Of a stretch of DNA of 64,000 nt, positions 1-8,406 are shown piece after piece. This stretch comes from Aquipseudomonas alcaligenes_A (GTDB lineage: Bacteria > Pseudomonadota > Gammaproteobacteria > Pseudomonadales > Pseudomonadaceae): NCBI GenBank assembly GCA_048595745.1, contig CP184361.1; one strand, 5' to 3'. The first letter of the stretch is position 1. Each line of letters begins with the position of its first letter. Under the pieces are notes generated by a model, which saw only the letters and a program-made list of their open reading frames with translations, was not told the origin of the DNA and ran no database searches. The position numbers and the translations under genes were made by a program.

Positions 1-532
1 CGGGGGTGACTTTCTGCTTAGCCAGGTAGCGCGCCCAGGCCGGGTCGGCGCCGGCCAGCACATGGCGCCAGGCGTCGCCGAGCAGGGCGTCGAGCACCTC
101 GCGGTCGTCCTGGGTCAGCTCGGCGTCGAAGTCGCCGCCGGCCTCGAAGGCCGAGTCCTGCAGGGCGCGCTGGCAGAAGCCGTGGATGGTGAAGATGGCC
201 GCCTCGTCGAAGCCATGCACGGCCAGCAGCAGACGCCGCCGTGCCGCCTCGCCGGGGTGGCGGCGGTGCAGCTCGACGAGGAAGGCATCGGTGCTGCTGC
301 CGCCCTCGTAGAGCGCCAGCAGCTCGGCCAGGCGGGCACGGATACGCTCCCTCAATTCGGCGGTGGCGGCGGTGGTGTAGGTGACCACCAGGATCTGCCC
401 GACCGACAGCTCGCGCTCCAGCAGCAGGCGCGCGTACAGCGCGGTCAGGGTCCAGGTCTTGCCGGTACCGGCGCTGGCCTCGATCAGCGAGCGGCCAGTG
501 AACGGCGAGTCGTGCAGGTTGAGGTCGTTCAT
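1..532 (-). CDS. recB: RecB, N-terminal part (exodeoxyribonuclease V beta subunit), cut by window edge
   Basis: RecB is the 3'-5' helicase and nuclease subunit of RecBCD, which processes double-strand DNA ends. Only the first 177 residues lie here. They carry a UvrD-type Walker A motif (EASAGTGKT, residues 18-26), the segment VVTYTTAATAELRERIR of helicase motif Ia, and IFTIHGFCQRAL, typical of RecB. The start ATG overlaps the recC stop as ATGA (530-532 against 529-531), so the two genes are probably translationally coupled. The nuclease domain lies beyond the edge. Identity is secure from motif and position next to recC. Confidence 0.95.
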   Translation of the reverse strand, partial: MNDLNLHDSPFTGRSLIEASAGTGKTWTLTALYARLLLERELSVGQILVVTYTTAATAELRERIRARLAELLALYEGGSSTDAFLVELHRRHPGEAARRRLLLAVHGFDEAAIFTIHGFCQRALQDSAFEAGGDFDAELTQDDREVLDALLGDAWRHVLAGADPAWARYLAKQKVTP

Positions 533-3500
533 TCGCCCTCCTCCTCGCCGCCAGCCAGGGCCTGCAGCGCCGGGCCCAGCAGTTGCTCGGCCAGTTGCTC
601 GAAGCGCTCGCCGAGCGGCTCGCGCTCGCGGAAGGCCAGGGCATACCAGGGGTCGAAGACTTCCCCGGCCAGCGGGCTGAATTCGGCGCCGAGCCAGGCG
701 GCCTGGGCCTTGTCGCGGGCGGCGGCGATGGGCTCCTTGCGGCTCTTGGCGCTGGGCGTGACCAGCGCCTTGGCGAAGTCGTAGCTGCTGCGGGTGATGA
801 AGGGCAGCGGCTCGCACAGCGCCTCGCGGTAGGCGGCCAGCCAGGGTTCGAGCAGTGCTGCGGGGTTGTCCAGCGGGCCGAGCTGCCAGTCACCGGCCGG
901 CGACACCAGCAGGCTCTCGCGGGCGATGTCAGGAGTGGCGGCGACGTTGAGCAGCAGGTGGCGCAGCCAGAAGCCGGGCAGGTCGCGCGCGTCCGGCGCG
1001 CGCAAGCGCCAGTCGAACAGGCCGCTGGAGGTAACGCCGTCGAGCCAGCCGTGCAGACGCACGCCGGCCAGCTGAATGTCCACCAGCAGCGGCTCCGGGC
1101 TCTCCTCGGGGCGCGCCTCGAACAGCCGCGGGGCAAAGGCGCGCACCGGGCCGCGCTGCTTGCCCCACAGGGCATGGCCCAGCTCGCCGGGCGGCAGCCA
1201 GCCGGCGGCGCGGGCTACGCGGCGCTCCTGCTCCTCGCTCCAGCCGCGTTCCACTGCCTGCAGCGCCAGCTGGCGCAGGCCGAGGTAGGCCGAGCGCTCC
1301 AGGCTGAAGGGTTCGTCGGCGGCGATGCCTTCCTCGGCATCGGCCAGGCGCAGGCCCAGGCGTTGTTCGAGGAGGAAGCGCGCCGGGTGCTTGAAGCAAT
1401 AGAGCAGCTGGCTGGGCTCGAGGGTCAGCCAATCGTCATTGGCCTCCGGCAGGCGCTGGATAAAGGCCGGAGCCGCTGCCGGGGCTTCGGCCAAACGCTG
1501 GGCAGCGCGGAACCAGGCGCCGGCGAAGCCCTGGCGCGGGCCGCTGCGCTCGAAGTTGCCGGGGGCGAAGGGCTGCAGCGGGTGTTCGACGGTGATGCGC
1601 GCGCTGGCTTTCTGCTCCTGTGGGAGCGGCCTTGGCCGCGATGCTTGTGATGTGGCGTCCACATCGCGGCCAAGGCCGCTCCCACTAGAAGCCACCACCC
1701 CGGTCAGATCAACCGCCTCCAGCAGCTCGCTGACCAGCACCGAGGGCGGCAGCTCGGCGTTGTCGCGCGGGTCGCGGCCGACATAGCTCAAATACAAACC
1801 ATCGCGGGCGCTGAGCAGGGTTTCCAGAAACAGGTAGCGGTCGTCCAGGCGCCGCGCGCGGTCGCCACGCCGTGGGCGCTTGGCGATCAGATCGAAGCCG
1901 GCGGCCGGGGTGCGCCGGGGCAGGGCGCCGTCGTCCAGGCCGAGCAGGCAGACCAGGCGGAACGGCAGGCTGCGCATCGGCACCATGGTGCAGAAGGTCA
2001 CCGCGCCGGTGAGGAAGCCCGAGGCGCCGCTGCCGCTCTCCAGCGCCGCGCCGAGCTGCTGGCGCACCAGCGCCAGTTCCACCGGGCGGGTGATGCCGGC
2101 GTCCGTGGCCTGGCGGCCCAGCGCCGCGCAGGCCTGGCTAAGCAGCAATAAGGTATCTCCCGCCTCGCGCTCGTCGAACAGCGCGTCGACCAGCCCCTGC
2201 AGGTCCAGCGCCCAGTCGGCCAGCGGGCGGGCGCGCTGCAGGCGCTCGGCCAGCCCGGCGAGCAGTTCGACAAAGGCACACAGGCGCCCGAGCAGCTGCG
2301 CGCGCGCGCCTTCCAGGGCGTCCAGCGGCCAGCTGTCACCCAGCAGCGGCAGGCCGTCACCGGCCAGCTGCGGTGGCGCGGCGAAACCGAGCAGCAGGCG
2401 ATCCAGGCCCTGGCGCCAGGTGAAGGCGTCGTCGGCCGGCAGGTCGAGCGCGGCACGGTGCTGGCCGTCGCGGCCCCAGCGCACGCCGGCCTGGCGCAGC
2501 CAGTCGCGCAGCAGCGGCAGGTCCTCGGGCTCGATGCCGGCACGGCGGGCGATGGCCGGCTGCTCCAGCCAGGCGAGGATTTCCTCGGCGGCGAAGCGGC
2601 TTTCCGGCAGGCTGAGCAGGCCGAGGAAGGCGTCGAGCAGCGGCGTCTCGGCGCGCAGGCTGCGGTCGGCCAGGCTGTAGGGCACATAGGGGGCGCCTTC
2701 GCGGCGAGCGAAGACGGCCTCGATGAAGGGCGCATAGCGCTCGATGTCCGGGGTCAGCACCACCACCTGGTCCGGGCTCAGGCGCGGGTCGGCGGCAAAG
2801 CGCGCCAGCAGCTGGTCATGCAGGATTTCCACCTCGCGCAGCGGCGAGTGGGCGATGTGCAGCTCCAGCGAACGGTCGTCGGCGCGCAGCGCCAGGCGCT
2901 CGTCGGGCATGCGGGTGCGCAGGCGCAGGATGTCGTTCTGCAGCGCATGCAGCAGGCTGTCGTCGGAAAGCTCGGCGTCCTGCGGGTAGATGCCGTGCTC
3001 CTCGGCGATCTGCCCGAGCAGGCTATCGAAGAAGTCGCGGCCCTGCTTGCCCAGACTGGCCAGCAGCGGATGACCGACGTCGAGGTACCAGTCATCCGGG
3101 CTGACTTCGGAGTGGGCCAGCTCGCGCACGTCGCGGATCTCTCCCCAGGCCTCGCGGCAGGGGTTGAGGGCGCAGATCACCACATCCGCGTGCCGCGCCA
3201 GCCCTTCCAGCACACGCAGGTGGTGCGGCGGCAGCGAGCTGATACCGAACACCAGCAGGCGCTCGGGCAGACCCTCGATGACAGCATCGCCGTGCAGGCG
3301 CGCCAGCAGCTCGCCGAGCAGGCGCGCGCGGTGTGGGTGGCCGTCCTTGGTCAGCTCGGCCCAGAGCAGTGCCTGCCAGGCCTCGTCCGGGCCCAGGTCG
3401 CACAGCTCACCGCGCTCCCAGGCGGCCAGCCAGTCGTCGCGGTAGAGCAGGTACTGGTCGAAAACGTCGGCGATCTTCGCCGCCAGGGCCAGGCGGCGGC

Positions 3501-3858
3501 GCTCGTCGCCGCCCTCCAGGTAGCGCTGCAGGCGCTCGGCGCGGGCCAGGTTGGCCGGCTCGCACAGCCAGTCGTAGAGGCGCCAGGTCATCGCCTGCGG
3601 GTTGAACGCCGACTGCTCCGGCAGGGCGCCGAGTACCTGGCGCGCCAGGGCCCAGACGAAGCTGGACGGCAGCTGCACCTCCAGGTGCATGGCGATGCCC
3701 TGATCGCGCGCCAGCTGCAGGGTCAGCCAGCGGCCGATGCCCTGGCTTGGCACCACCACCCGCGCCGGCGCCAGCACATCCGCCTGCGGCTGGGCGAGCA
3801 GGCGGCAGGCGAGGGCGCCGAGGGTTTCCAGGTCGGGGGCGTGGTACAGGCTGAGCAT
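529..3858 (-). CDS. recC: RecC, exodeoxyribonuclease V gamma subunit, with an in-frame REP-derived insertion
   Basis: RecC is the scaffold and Chi-recognition subunit of RecBCD. The 1109-residue product begins MLSLYHAPDLETLG and has the RecC hallmarks: VVVPSQGIGRWL near residue 35, CALNPCREAWG, and VCLLGLDDGALPRR near residue 640. Length is near the family norm. Residues about 725-747 (SGSGLGRDVDATSQASRPRP region) are encoded entirely by an inverted repeat pair (1620-1685) that looks like a Pseudomonas REP doublet. It keeps the frame and falls between the conserved SVLVSELLEAVD segment and the ITVEHPLQPF segment, a variable spot in the family. The stop overlaps the recB start. Confidence 0.95.
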   Translation of the reverse strand: MLSLYHAPDLETLGALACRLLAQPQADVLAPARVVVPSQGIGRWLTLQLARDQGIAMHLEVQLPSSFVWALARQVLGALPEQSAFNPQAMTWRLYDWLCEPANLARAERLQRYLEGGDERRRLALAAKIADVFDQYLLYRDDWLAAWERGELCDLGPDEAWQALLWAELTKDGHPHRARLLGELLARLHGDAVIEGLPERLLVFGISSLPPHHLRVLEGLARHADVVICALNPCREAWGEIRDVRELAHSEVSPDDWYLDVGHPLLASLGKQGRDFFDSLLGQIAEEHGIYPQDAELSDDSLLHALQNDILRLRTRMPDERLALRADDRSLELHIAHSPLREVEILHDQLLARFAADPRLSPDQVVVLTPDIERYAPFIEAVFARREGAPYVPYSLADRSLRAETPLLDAFLGLLSLPESRFAAEEILAWLEQPAIARRAGIEPEDLPLLRDWLRQAGVRWGRDGQHRAALDLPADDAFTWRQGLDRLLLGFAAPPQLAGDGLPLLGDSWPLDALEGARAQLLGRLCAFVELLAGLAERLQRARPLADWALDLQGLVDALFDEREAGDTLLLLSQACAALGRQATDAGITRPVELALVRQQLGAALESGSGASGFLTGAVTFCTMVPMRSLPFRLVCLLGLDDGALPRRTPAAGFDLIAKRPRRGDRARRLDDRYLFLETLLSARDGLYLSYVGRDPRDNAELPPSVLVSELLEAVDLTGVVASSGSGLGRDVDATSQASRPRPLPQEQKASARITVEHPLQPFAPGNFERSGPRQGFAGAWFRAAQRLAEAPAAAPAFIQRLPEANDDWLTLEPSQLLYCFKHPARFLLEQRLGLRLADAEEGIAADEPFSLERSAYLGLRQLALQAVERGWSEEQERRVARAAGWLPPGELGHALWGKQRGPVRAFAPRLFEARPEESPEPLLVDIQLAGVRLHGWLDGVTSSGLFDWRLRAPDARDLPGFWLRHLLLNVAATPDIARESLLVSPAGDWQLGPLDNPAALLEPWLAAYREALCEPLPFITRSSYDFAKALVTPSAKSRKEPIAAARDKAQAAWLGAEFSPLAGEVFDPWYALAFREREPLGERFEQLAEQLLGPALQALAGGEEEGE
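1620..1685. repeat. REPIN-like inverted REP pair inside recC
   Basis: Two 24-bp arms (1620-1643 and 1662-1685) are exact reverse complements around an 18-bp spacer. The arm contains GTGGGAGCGGCCTTGGCC, the core of a common Pseudomonas REP family. The element is 66 bp, or 22 codons, so it leaves the recC frame open. Such elements are normally intergenic; I see no second copy in this window. Confidence 0.85.
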
Positions 3859-3993
3859 GGGCGGGCATCCGTTCGATGGCGGCTAGGGTAGCAGGCCGGG
3901 CCGCAGGCCCGCGACGGCTGACCGACGCGGACGTTGATGCGGGTCAAGGGCAATTCGCCAGTATCCGCTACCGTGCAGTCTCCATAAGTCTTT

Positions 3994-4299
3994 GTGCGGA
4001 TCACCATGCCCTGCCCGAAAGCGCGCGTCGCCTGCAGCGACCCGCAGCTGGCCCAGCACCTGCGCCGCCTGCTTGGCGACTGCGAGGTGATAGAGGAGCC
4101 CCACCACTGCAGCCAGGCACCGCTGTGCCGCTGGCTGGACGAGGCCCCCCTGGGCCCTGGCGGCCAGGTACAGGCCGCTCTGGCAGAAGCCGTGGCCACA
4201 CTGGAGCGCACCCGCCACGCCTTCCGCTCGCGCGAGCTGGGTCAGCTGCGCCAGCGCCTGGAACAACTCTTGATCGAATTGTCAGCAACGCCGGATTGA
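3994..4299 (+). CDS. Conserved hypothetical protein, about 100 residues, divergent from recC
   Basis: I do not recognise a named family. The product is 101 residues from a GTG at 3994, or 97 from the ATG at 4006 (MPCPKARVACSD), which is equally plausible. It is cysteine- and histidine-rich in its first half (EEPHHCSQAPLCRW) and has a helical C-terminal half rich in Leu, Arg and Glu. No signal peptide is seen. The same place beside recC holds a small hypothetical gene in P. aeruginosa (PA4286 position, from memory), which supports a real gene. A chain of hairpins with a terminator follows directly. Confidence 0.7.
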   Translation: MRITMPCPKARVACSDPQLAQHLRRLLGDCEVIEEPHHCSQAPLCRWLDEAPLGPGGQVQAALAEAVATLERTRHAFRSRELGQLRQRLEQLLIELSATPD

Positions 4300-4322
4300 G
4301 GTAGAACAGCCTCCAGCAAGGT

Positions 4323-4429
4323 TTCGCCGCATCGGCGAAGACCGGCTTTGCCGGGCAGGACGAACGGGCCTGCAAGACGAAGCGCCGCGACGTCGCATTC
4401 AACCGAATGCGCCGTGCGGCGCTTTTTTT
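4323..4429 (+). ncRNA. Candidate structured RNA or leader: four hairpins ending in a terminator
   Basis: Four consecutive stem-loops are visible. Stem 1 is 4323-4329 with 4333-4339. Stem 2 is 4342-4346 with 4350-4354. Stem 3 is 4355-4359 with 4369-4373 and has ACGAA in its loop. The fourth is the terminator at 4382-4422. The chain lies between a small hypothetical gene and the globin-sensor GGDEF/EAL gene, on the same strand. It could be a 3'UTR-derived sRNA, an attenuating leader, or an elaborate gene end. I could not match it to a named RNA family. Confidence 0.4.
4382..4429 (+). terminator. Strong rho-independent terminator upstream of the GGDEF/EAL gene
   Basis: A 7-bp GC stem (GCGCCGC 4382-4388 with GCGGCGC 4416-4422) encloses an inner stem (CGCATT with AATGCG) and is followed by seven T (4423-4429). 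It ends 36 bases before the next start codon. Confidence 0.85.
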
Positions 4430-4465
4430 GTGCCCGCAGAAAACAACAATGCAAGAAGGGTTCTC

Positions 4466-6721
4466 ATGGATTCAGCGCAAGTACTGCGCCAGTTGATGCG
4501 CCGCATCGGCCTCGACCGCGAGGAAGTCGACGAGCGCTGCCGCCTGCTCGACTGGCAGGCCAGCGATGGCGTGCGGCTGAACCAGGCCGCCCCCGCCATG
4601 GACGATGTGCACCAGCAGTTCGTCGAGCAGCTCTACCAGCATCTCGGGACCTTTCCCGGGCCGGCCGGCCTGCTTGCCGCCGATCAGGTGCTCACACGCC
4701 TCAAGCACAGCCAGCTCGACTACTACCAGCGCCTGTGGCACGGCCCCTACGACCGCGACTACCTGACCGGACGCCTGCATGTCGGCCTGATCCACCAGCG
4801 CGCCGGGGTCGAGCCCAAGTGGTACCTGGCCGCGTACCGCCTGTACCTGGAACAGATGAGCCATGCGCTGTTCGCCGCGCATCCGCAGCAAGCGCTGTTC
4901 GCCAGCCTGCTCAAGGCGGTGTTCTTCGACATGACGCTGGCCATCGACACCTACGGTGCCGCCCAGCGCCAGGCCCTGGAAGACAGCGAGGCACGCTTTG
5001 CCCGCGCCCTGCGCGGCGCCCACGACGGCCTCTGGGACTGGCACCTGGAACACGACCGGCTGTACGTCTCGGAGCGGTGGGCCGGCATGCTCGGCCTCAG
5101 CCGCGACGGCCTCGGCGAGAGCAGTGCGGCCTGGTTCTCACGCGTGCACCCGGACGACCTGCCGGGCCTGCGCCAGGCCATCGACACCCACCTGGCCGGC
5201 AGCACTGCGCAGTTGCACCATGAATACCGCCTGCGTCGCCAGGACGGTGGCTACCTCTGGGTGCTGGCCCGCGGCGTGGCCGAGCGCGACCACGAGGGCC
5301 AGCGGCGCATGGCCGGCTCACAGAGCGACGTCAGCGCGCGCAAGGCGGTGGAACAGCAGCTGCGCCACGCCGCACGCCATGATCCGCTGACCGGCCTGGC
5401 CAACCGTCTGCGCCTGGACGAGCTGCTGCAGCAGGCCCTGCAGCAGCTCGGCAAGCACGGCGCGCGCGAGGCGGCGCTGTTGTTCATCGACCTCGACCGC
5501 TTCAAGCTGATCAACGACAGCCTCGGCCACCAGGCCGGCGACCGCGTGCTGGTGGAAGTCGGCCGGCGCCTGCAGCAGTGCCTGCGCCCCGGCGACCATC
5601 TGGCACGCTTCGGCGGCGACGAGTTCGTCGTACTGCTCACCGACCTGGCCTGCGGCAGCGACGCCGAGCAGGTGGCCCAGCGCATGCTCGATGCCCTGCA
5701 CCAGCCGCTGCATCTGGGTGAGCAGACCCTGGTGGTCAGCGCCAGCATCGGCATCGCCGCGCTGCCGGCGCGCACCGCGCCCGAGCAGGCGCTACAGGCC
5801 GCCGACCTGGCGCTGTACCGCGCCAAGCAGGCCGGCAAGGCGCAGTTCGCCCGCTACAGCCAGGAGCTGCAGGCCGCCGCACGGCGCCAGTTGGAGCTGG
5901 AAAGCGCGCTGGGCCAGGCCCTGGAGCGCGACGAGTTCGTGCTGCACTACCAGCCGATCTGCCGCATCGACCAAGGCCAGCCGCGCCTGGTCGGGGTCGA
6001 GGCGCTGCTGCGCTGGCGGCACGCTGGCCGACTGATCGCACCACAGGAGTTCATCGCCTCGCTGGAAGAGTCCGGCGAGATCCTGCGTGTCGGGGACTGG
6101 GTGCTGCGCGAGGCCTGCCGCCAGGTGCGCACCTGGCAGCGGGCCGGGCACAGCCAGTTGCGCTGCGCGGTCAACCTGTCCAGCCGCCAGCTGCAGCAGG
6201 AAGACTTCGTCGCCCGCCTCACCGACATCCTCATGGACAGCGGCCTGGCGCCGTCCAGCCTGGTGCTGGAAATCACCGAGAGCCAGCTGATGCAGGACTG
6301 CACCAGCACCCTGATCGCCCTGCGCGAGCTGGGCAGCCTGGGCGTGCGCCTGGCCCTGGACGACTTCGGCACCGGCTATTCCTCGCTGGGCTATCTCAAG
6401 CGCTTTCCGCTGCACATCCTCAAGGTCGACAAAAGCTTCATCGGCGGCGCCGACGCCGAGTCGCATGCCATCAGCCGGGCCATCATCGGCCTCGGCCGCA
6501 GCCTCGGCCTGGAGGTGGTGGCCGAGGGCGTGGAGCGCGACGAGCACCTCGACTTCCTGCAGCACGAGAGCTGCAGCCTGGCCCAGGGCTACTGGTTCAG
6601 CCGGCCCCGCCCGGCCGCTGAGCTGCAGCGCCTGCTGGCCGGCGAAGATTGCTTCGAAGGACTCTGGTGCCTGCTGCCGGAGACATCCGCTCGCCAACCC
6701 TGCCGAGACCCCCAAACATGA
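4466..6721 (+). CDS. Globin-coupled sensor with PAS, GGDEF and EAL domains (c-di-GMP synthase/phosphodiesterase)
   Basis: This is a predicted oxygen- or gas-sensing c-di-GMP enzyme of 751 residues. Residues 1-160 resemble the protoglobin sensor domain: GLIHQRAGVEPKWYLAAY (about 107-124) has the family pattern, with His110 where the proximal heme ligand is expected. A PAS domain follows (about 170-290). The GGDEF motif at residues 383-387 is intact, with an RxxD inhibitory site five residues upstream. The EAL motif at 512-514 is intact, with EITESQ, DDFGTGYSSL and VAEGVE also present. Both activities are therefore possible. I chose ATG 4466 (preceded by AAGAAGGG) over an upstream GTG at 4430 inside the terminator T-run. 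The stop overlaps the next gene as ATGA. Confidence 0.9.
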   Translation: MDSAQVLRQLMRRIGLDREEVDERCRLLDWQASDGVRLNQAAPAMDDVHQQFVEQLYQHLGTFPGPAGLLAADQVLTRLKHSQLDYYQRLWHGPYDRDYLTGRLHVGLIHQRAGVEPKWYLAAYRLYLEQMSHALFAAHPQQALFASLLKAVFFDMTLAIDTYGAAQRQALEDSEARFARALRGAHDGLWDWHLEHDRLYVSERWAGMLGLSRDGLGESSAAWFSRVHPDDLPGLRQAIDTHLAGSTAQLHHEYRLRRQDGGYLWVLARGVAERDHEGQRRMAGSQSDVSARKAVEQQLRHAARHDPLTGLANRLRLDELLQQALQQLGKHGAREAALLFIDLDRFKLINDSLGHQAGDRVLVEVGRRLQQCLRPGDHLARFGGDEFVVLLTDLACGSDAEQVAQRMLDALHQPLHLGEQTLVVSASIGIAALPARTAPEQALQAADLALYRAKQAGKAQFARYSQELQAAARRQLELESALGQALERDEFVLHYQPICRIDQGQPRLVGVEALLRWRHAGRLIAPQEFIASLEESGEILRVGDWVLREACRQVRTWQRAGHSQLRCAVNLSSRQLQQEDFVARLTDILMDSGLAPSSLVLEITESQLMQDCTSTLIALRELGSLGVRLALDDFGTGYSSLGYLKRFPLHILKVDKSFIGGADAESHAISRAIIGLGRSLGLEVVAEGVERDEHLDFLQHESCSLAQGYWFSRPRPAAELQRLLAGEDCFEGLWCLLPETSARQPCRDPQT

Positions 6722-8307
6722 AGATCAATCTGCCGGTCAGCCAGCGCGAGGTCCCGGTGGGCCCGCGCGCCAACATCCTCTCGACCACCGACCTGAAGGG
6801 TGTGATCACCTACGTCAACCCGGACTTCATTGCCATCAGCGGCTTTGAGGAGGGCGAGCTGCTCGGCCGCAGCCATAACCTGGTGCGCCATCCCGACATG
6901 CCGCCGGCGGCCTTCGCCGACCTGTGGCGCACGCTCAAGGCCGGGCGCTCATGGATGGGCCTGGTAAAGAACCGCTGCAAGAACGGCGATCACTACTGGG
7001 TCAGCGCCTTCGCCACCCCGGTGATCCGCGACGGCGCGGTGGTGGAGTACCAGTCCGTGCGCAGCCAGGCCGACGCGCAGCGGGTGGCCCGCGCCGAGCC
7101 GCTGTATGCCGAGCTGAGCGCCGGCCGCACGCCACGCGTGCTGCGCCGGCCACGCCTGGACAGCGCCAGCAGCCTGGCCCTGCTGGTGGGCGCAGCACCG
7201 CTCGGCGCAGCACTGTTGCTCGGGCTGGCCGGCGCGCTGCCGCTGCTGCCGGCCCTGGGCGGCGGCGCGCTGTTTGGCGCCGGCCTGGCCGCCCTGGTGC
7301 GCTGGCGCCTGCAGCCGCTGGTGGCGCTGAGCCGCGAGGCCCGGCGCATCGCCGACAACCCGCTGAGCCAGTGGGTGTACTGCGGGCGCAACGACAGCTT
7401 CGGGCAGATCGCCTTCGCCCTGCATAGCCTGGAGGCGGAATCGGGCGCCATGGTCGGGCGCATCGCCGACTCGGCGCGCCAGCTCAACGAGGATGTCGGC
7501 GAACTGGCAGCGGCGGTGGACTGCAGCCGCGGTGCCAGCGTGCAGCAGCAGCGCGAGACCGAGCAGGTGGCCAGCGCGGTGGAGCAACTGGCCGCCAGCG
7601 TGCAGGAGGTGGCGCGCCATGCCCAGCTCAGCGCCAGCGCCGCCGCCGAGGCCAACCAGGCCACCGACAGCGGCCTGCGCCAGGTGGAACAGACCCGTCG
7701 GCAGATCGCCGCGCTGGCCGAGGAGGTGGTGCAGGGCAACCAGGTGATCCAGCGCCTGCAGGCGCACAGCCAGGAGATCGACCAGGTCATCGAGGTGATC
7801 CACGGCATCGCCGAGCAGACCAACCTGCTCGCGCTCAACGCCGCCATCGAGGCGGCGCGCGCCGGCGAGGCGGGCCGCGGCTTCGCCGTGGTGGCCGACG
7901 AGGTGCGCGGGCTGGCCAGCCGCACCCAGCAGTCCACCGCGCAGATCCAGGCCATCATCGAGCGCCTGCAGCAGGGCACCATGGCGGCGGTAGCTGCCAT
8001 GCAGCGCAGCCAGGCGCAGGCCGAGGGCAGCGTCGACAACGCCCTGCAGGCGGCCGAGGCGCTGAGCGGGATCAACCTGCAGGTGGAGGCCATCAGCGGC
8101 ATGAGCCTGCAGATCGCCACCGCGGTGGAGGAGCAGAGCGCGGTAGGCGAGGACATCCAGCGCAACCTCGACGGCATCCGCGAGGCCGGGCAGAGCACGG
8201 TGGCCGCCAGCGGCCGCAGCCGCCACAGCGCCGAGCACGTGGCCAGCCTGGTCGAGCGCCTGCAACTGCTCGCCGAGCAGTTTCGCGGCAATGCACAACG
8301 GGGCTGA
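6718..8307 (+). CDS. Aer-like chemoreceptor (PAS plus MCP signalling domain)
   Basis: This is an energy/aerotaxis receptor of 529 residues. The N-terminal PAS domain (about 10-125) has the Aer pattern: DLKGVITYVNPDFIAISGF, HNLVRHPDMPPAAFADLW and SWMGLVKNRCKNGDHYWV, typical of FAD-binding Aer PAS. A hydrophobic segment (about 155-200) would anchor it in the inner membrane without a periplasmic domain. A HAMP-like linker and the cytoplasmic signalling hairpin follow, with the conserved tip EQTNLLALNAAIEAARAGE. The start ATG overlaps the stop of the globin-sensor gene, so the two are probably co-translated, linking gas-controlled c-di-GMP with aerotaxis. Confidence 0.9.
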   Translation: MKINLPVSQREVPVGPRANILSTTDLKGVITYVNPDFIAISGFEEGELLGRSHNLVRHPDMPPAAFADLWRTLKAGRSWMGLVKNRCKNGDHYWVSAFATPVIRDGAVVEYQSVRSQADAQRVARAEPLYAELSAGRTPRVLRRPRLDSASSLALLVGAAPLGAALLLGLAGALPLLPALGGGALFGAGLAALVRWRLQPLVALSREARRIADNPLSQWVYCGRNDSFGQIAFALHSLEAESGAMVGRIADSARQLNEDVGELAAAVDCSRGASVQQQRETEQVASAVEQLAASVQEVARHAQLSASAAAEANQATDSGLRQVEQTRRQIAALAEEVVQGNQVIQRLQAHSQEIDQVIEVIHGIAEQTNLLALNAAIEAARAGEAGRGFAVVADEVRGLASRTQQSTAQIQAIIERLQQGTMAAVAAMQRSQAQAEGSVDNALQAAEALSGINLQVEAISGMSLQIATAVEEQSAVGEDIQRNLDGIREAGQSTVAASGRSRHSAEHVASLVERLQLLAEQFRGNAQRG

Positions 8308-8406
8308 ACCGGGCATCGCCGCGCCCGCTGGCGATCTACACTGACAACAAACGGGAGGGCGCCGGGAAACCGCACCTAGAAGAAGAGCGAGCCACGAGGC
8401 TGCGCC

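Noticed and set aside
4323..4429. c-di-GMP or guanidine riboswitch ahead of the GGDEF/EAL gene
   Set aside because: The GEMM core (CACGCACAGGGC-like, tetraloop receptor) is absent. The ACGA in hairpin 3 recalls mini-ykkC, but the second ACGA is not in a loop, so I kept only a generic structured RNA call.
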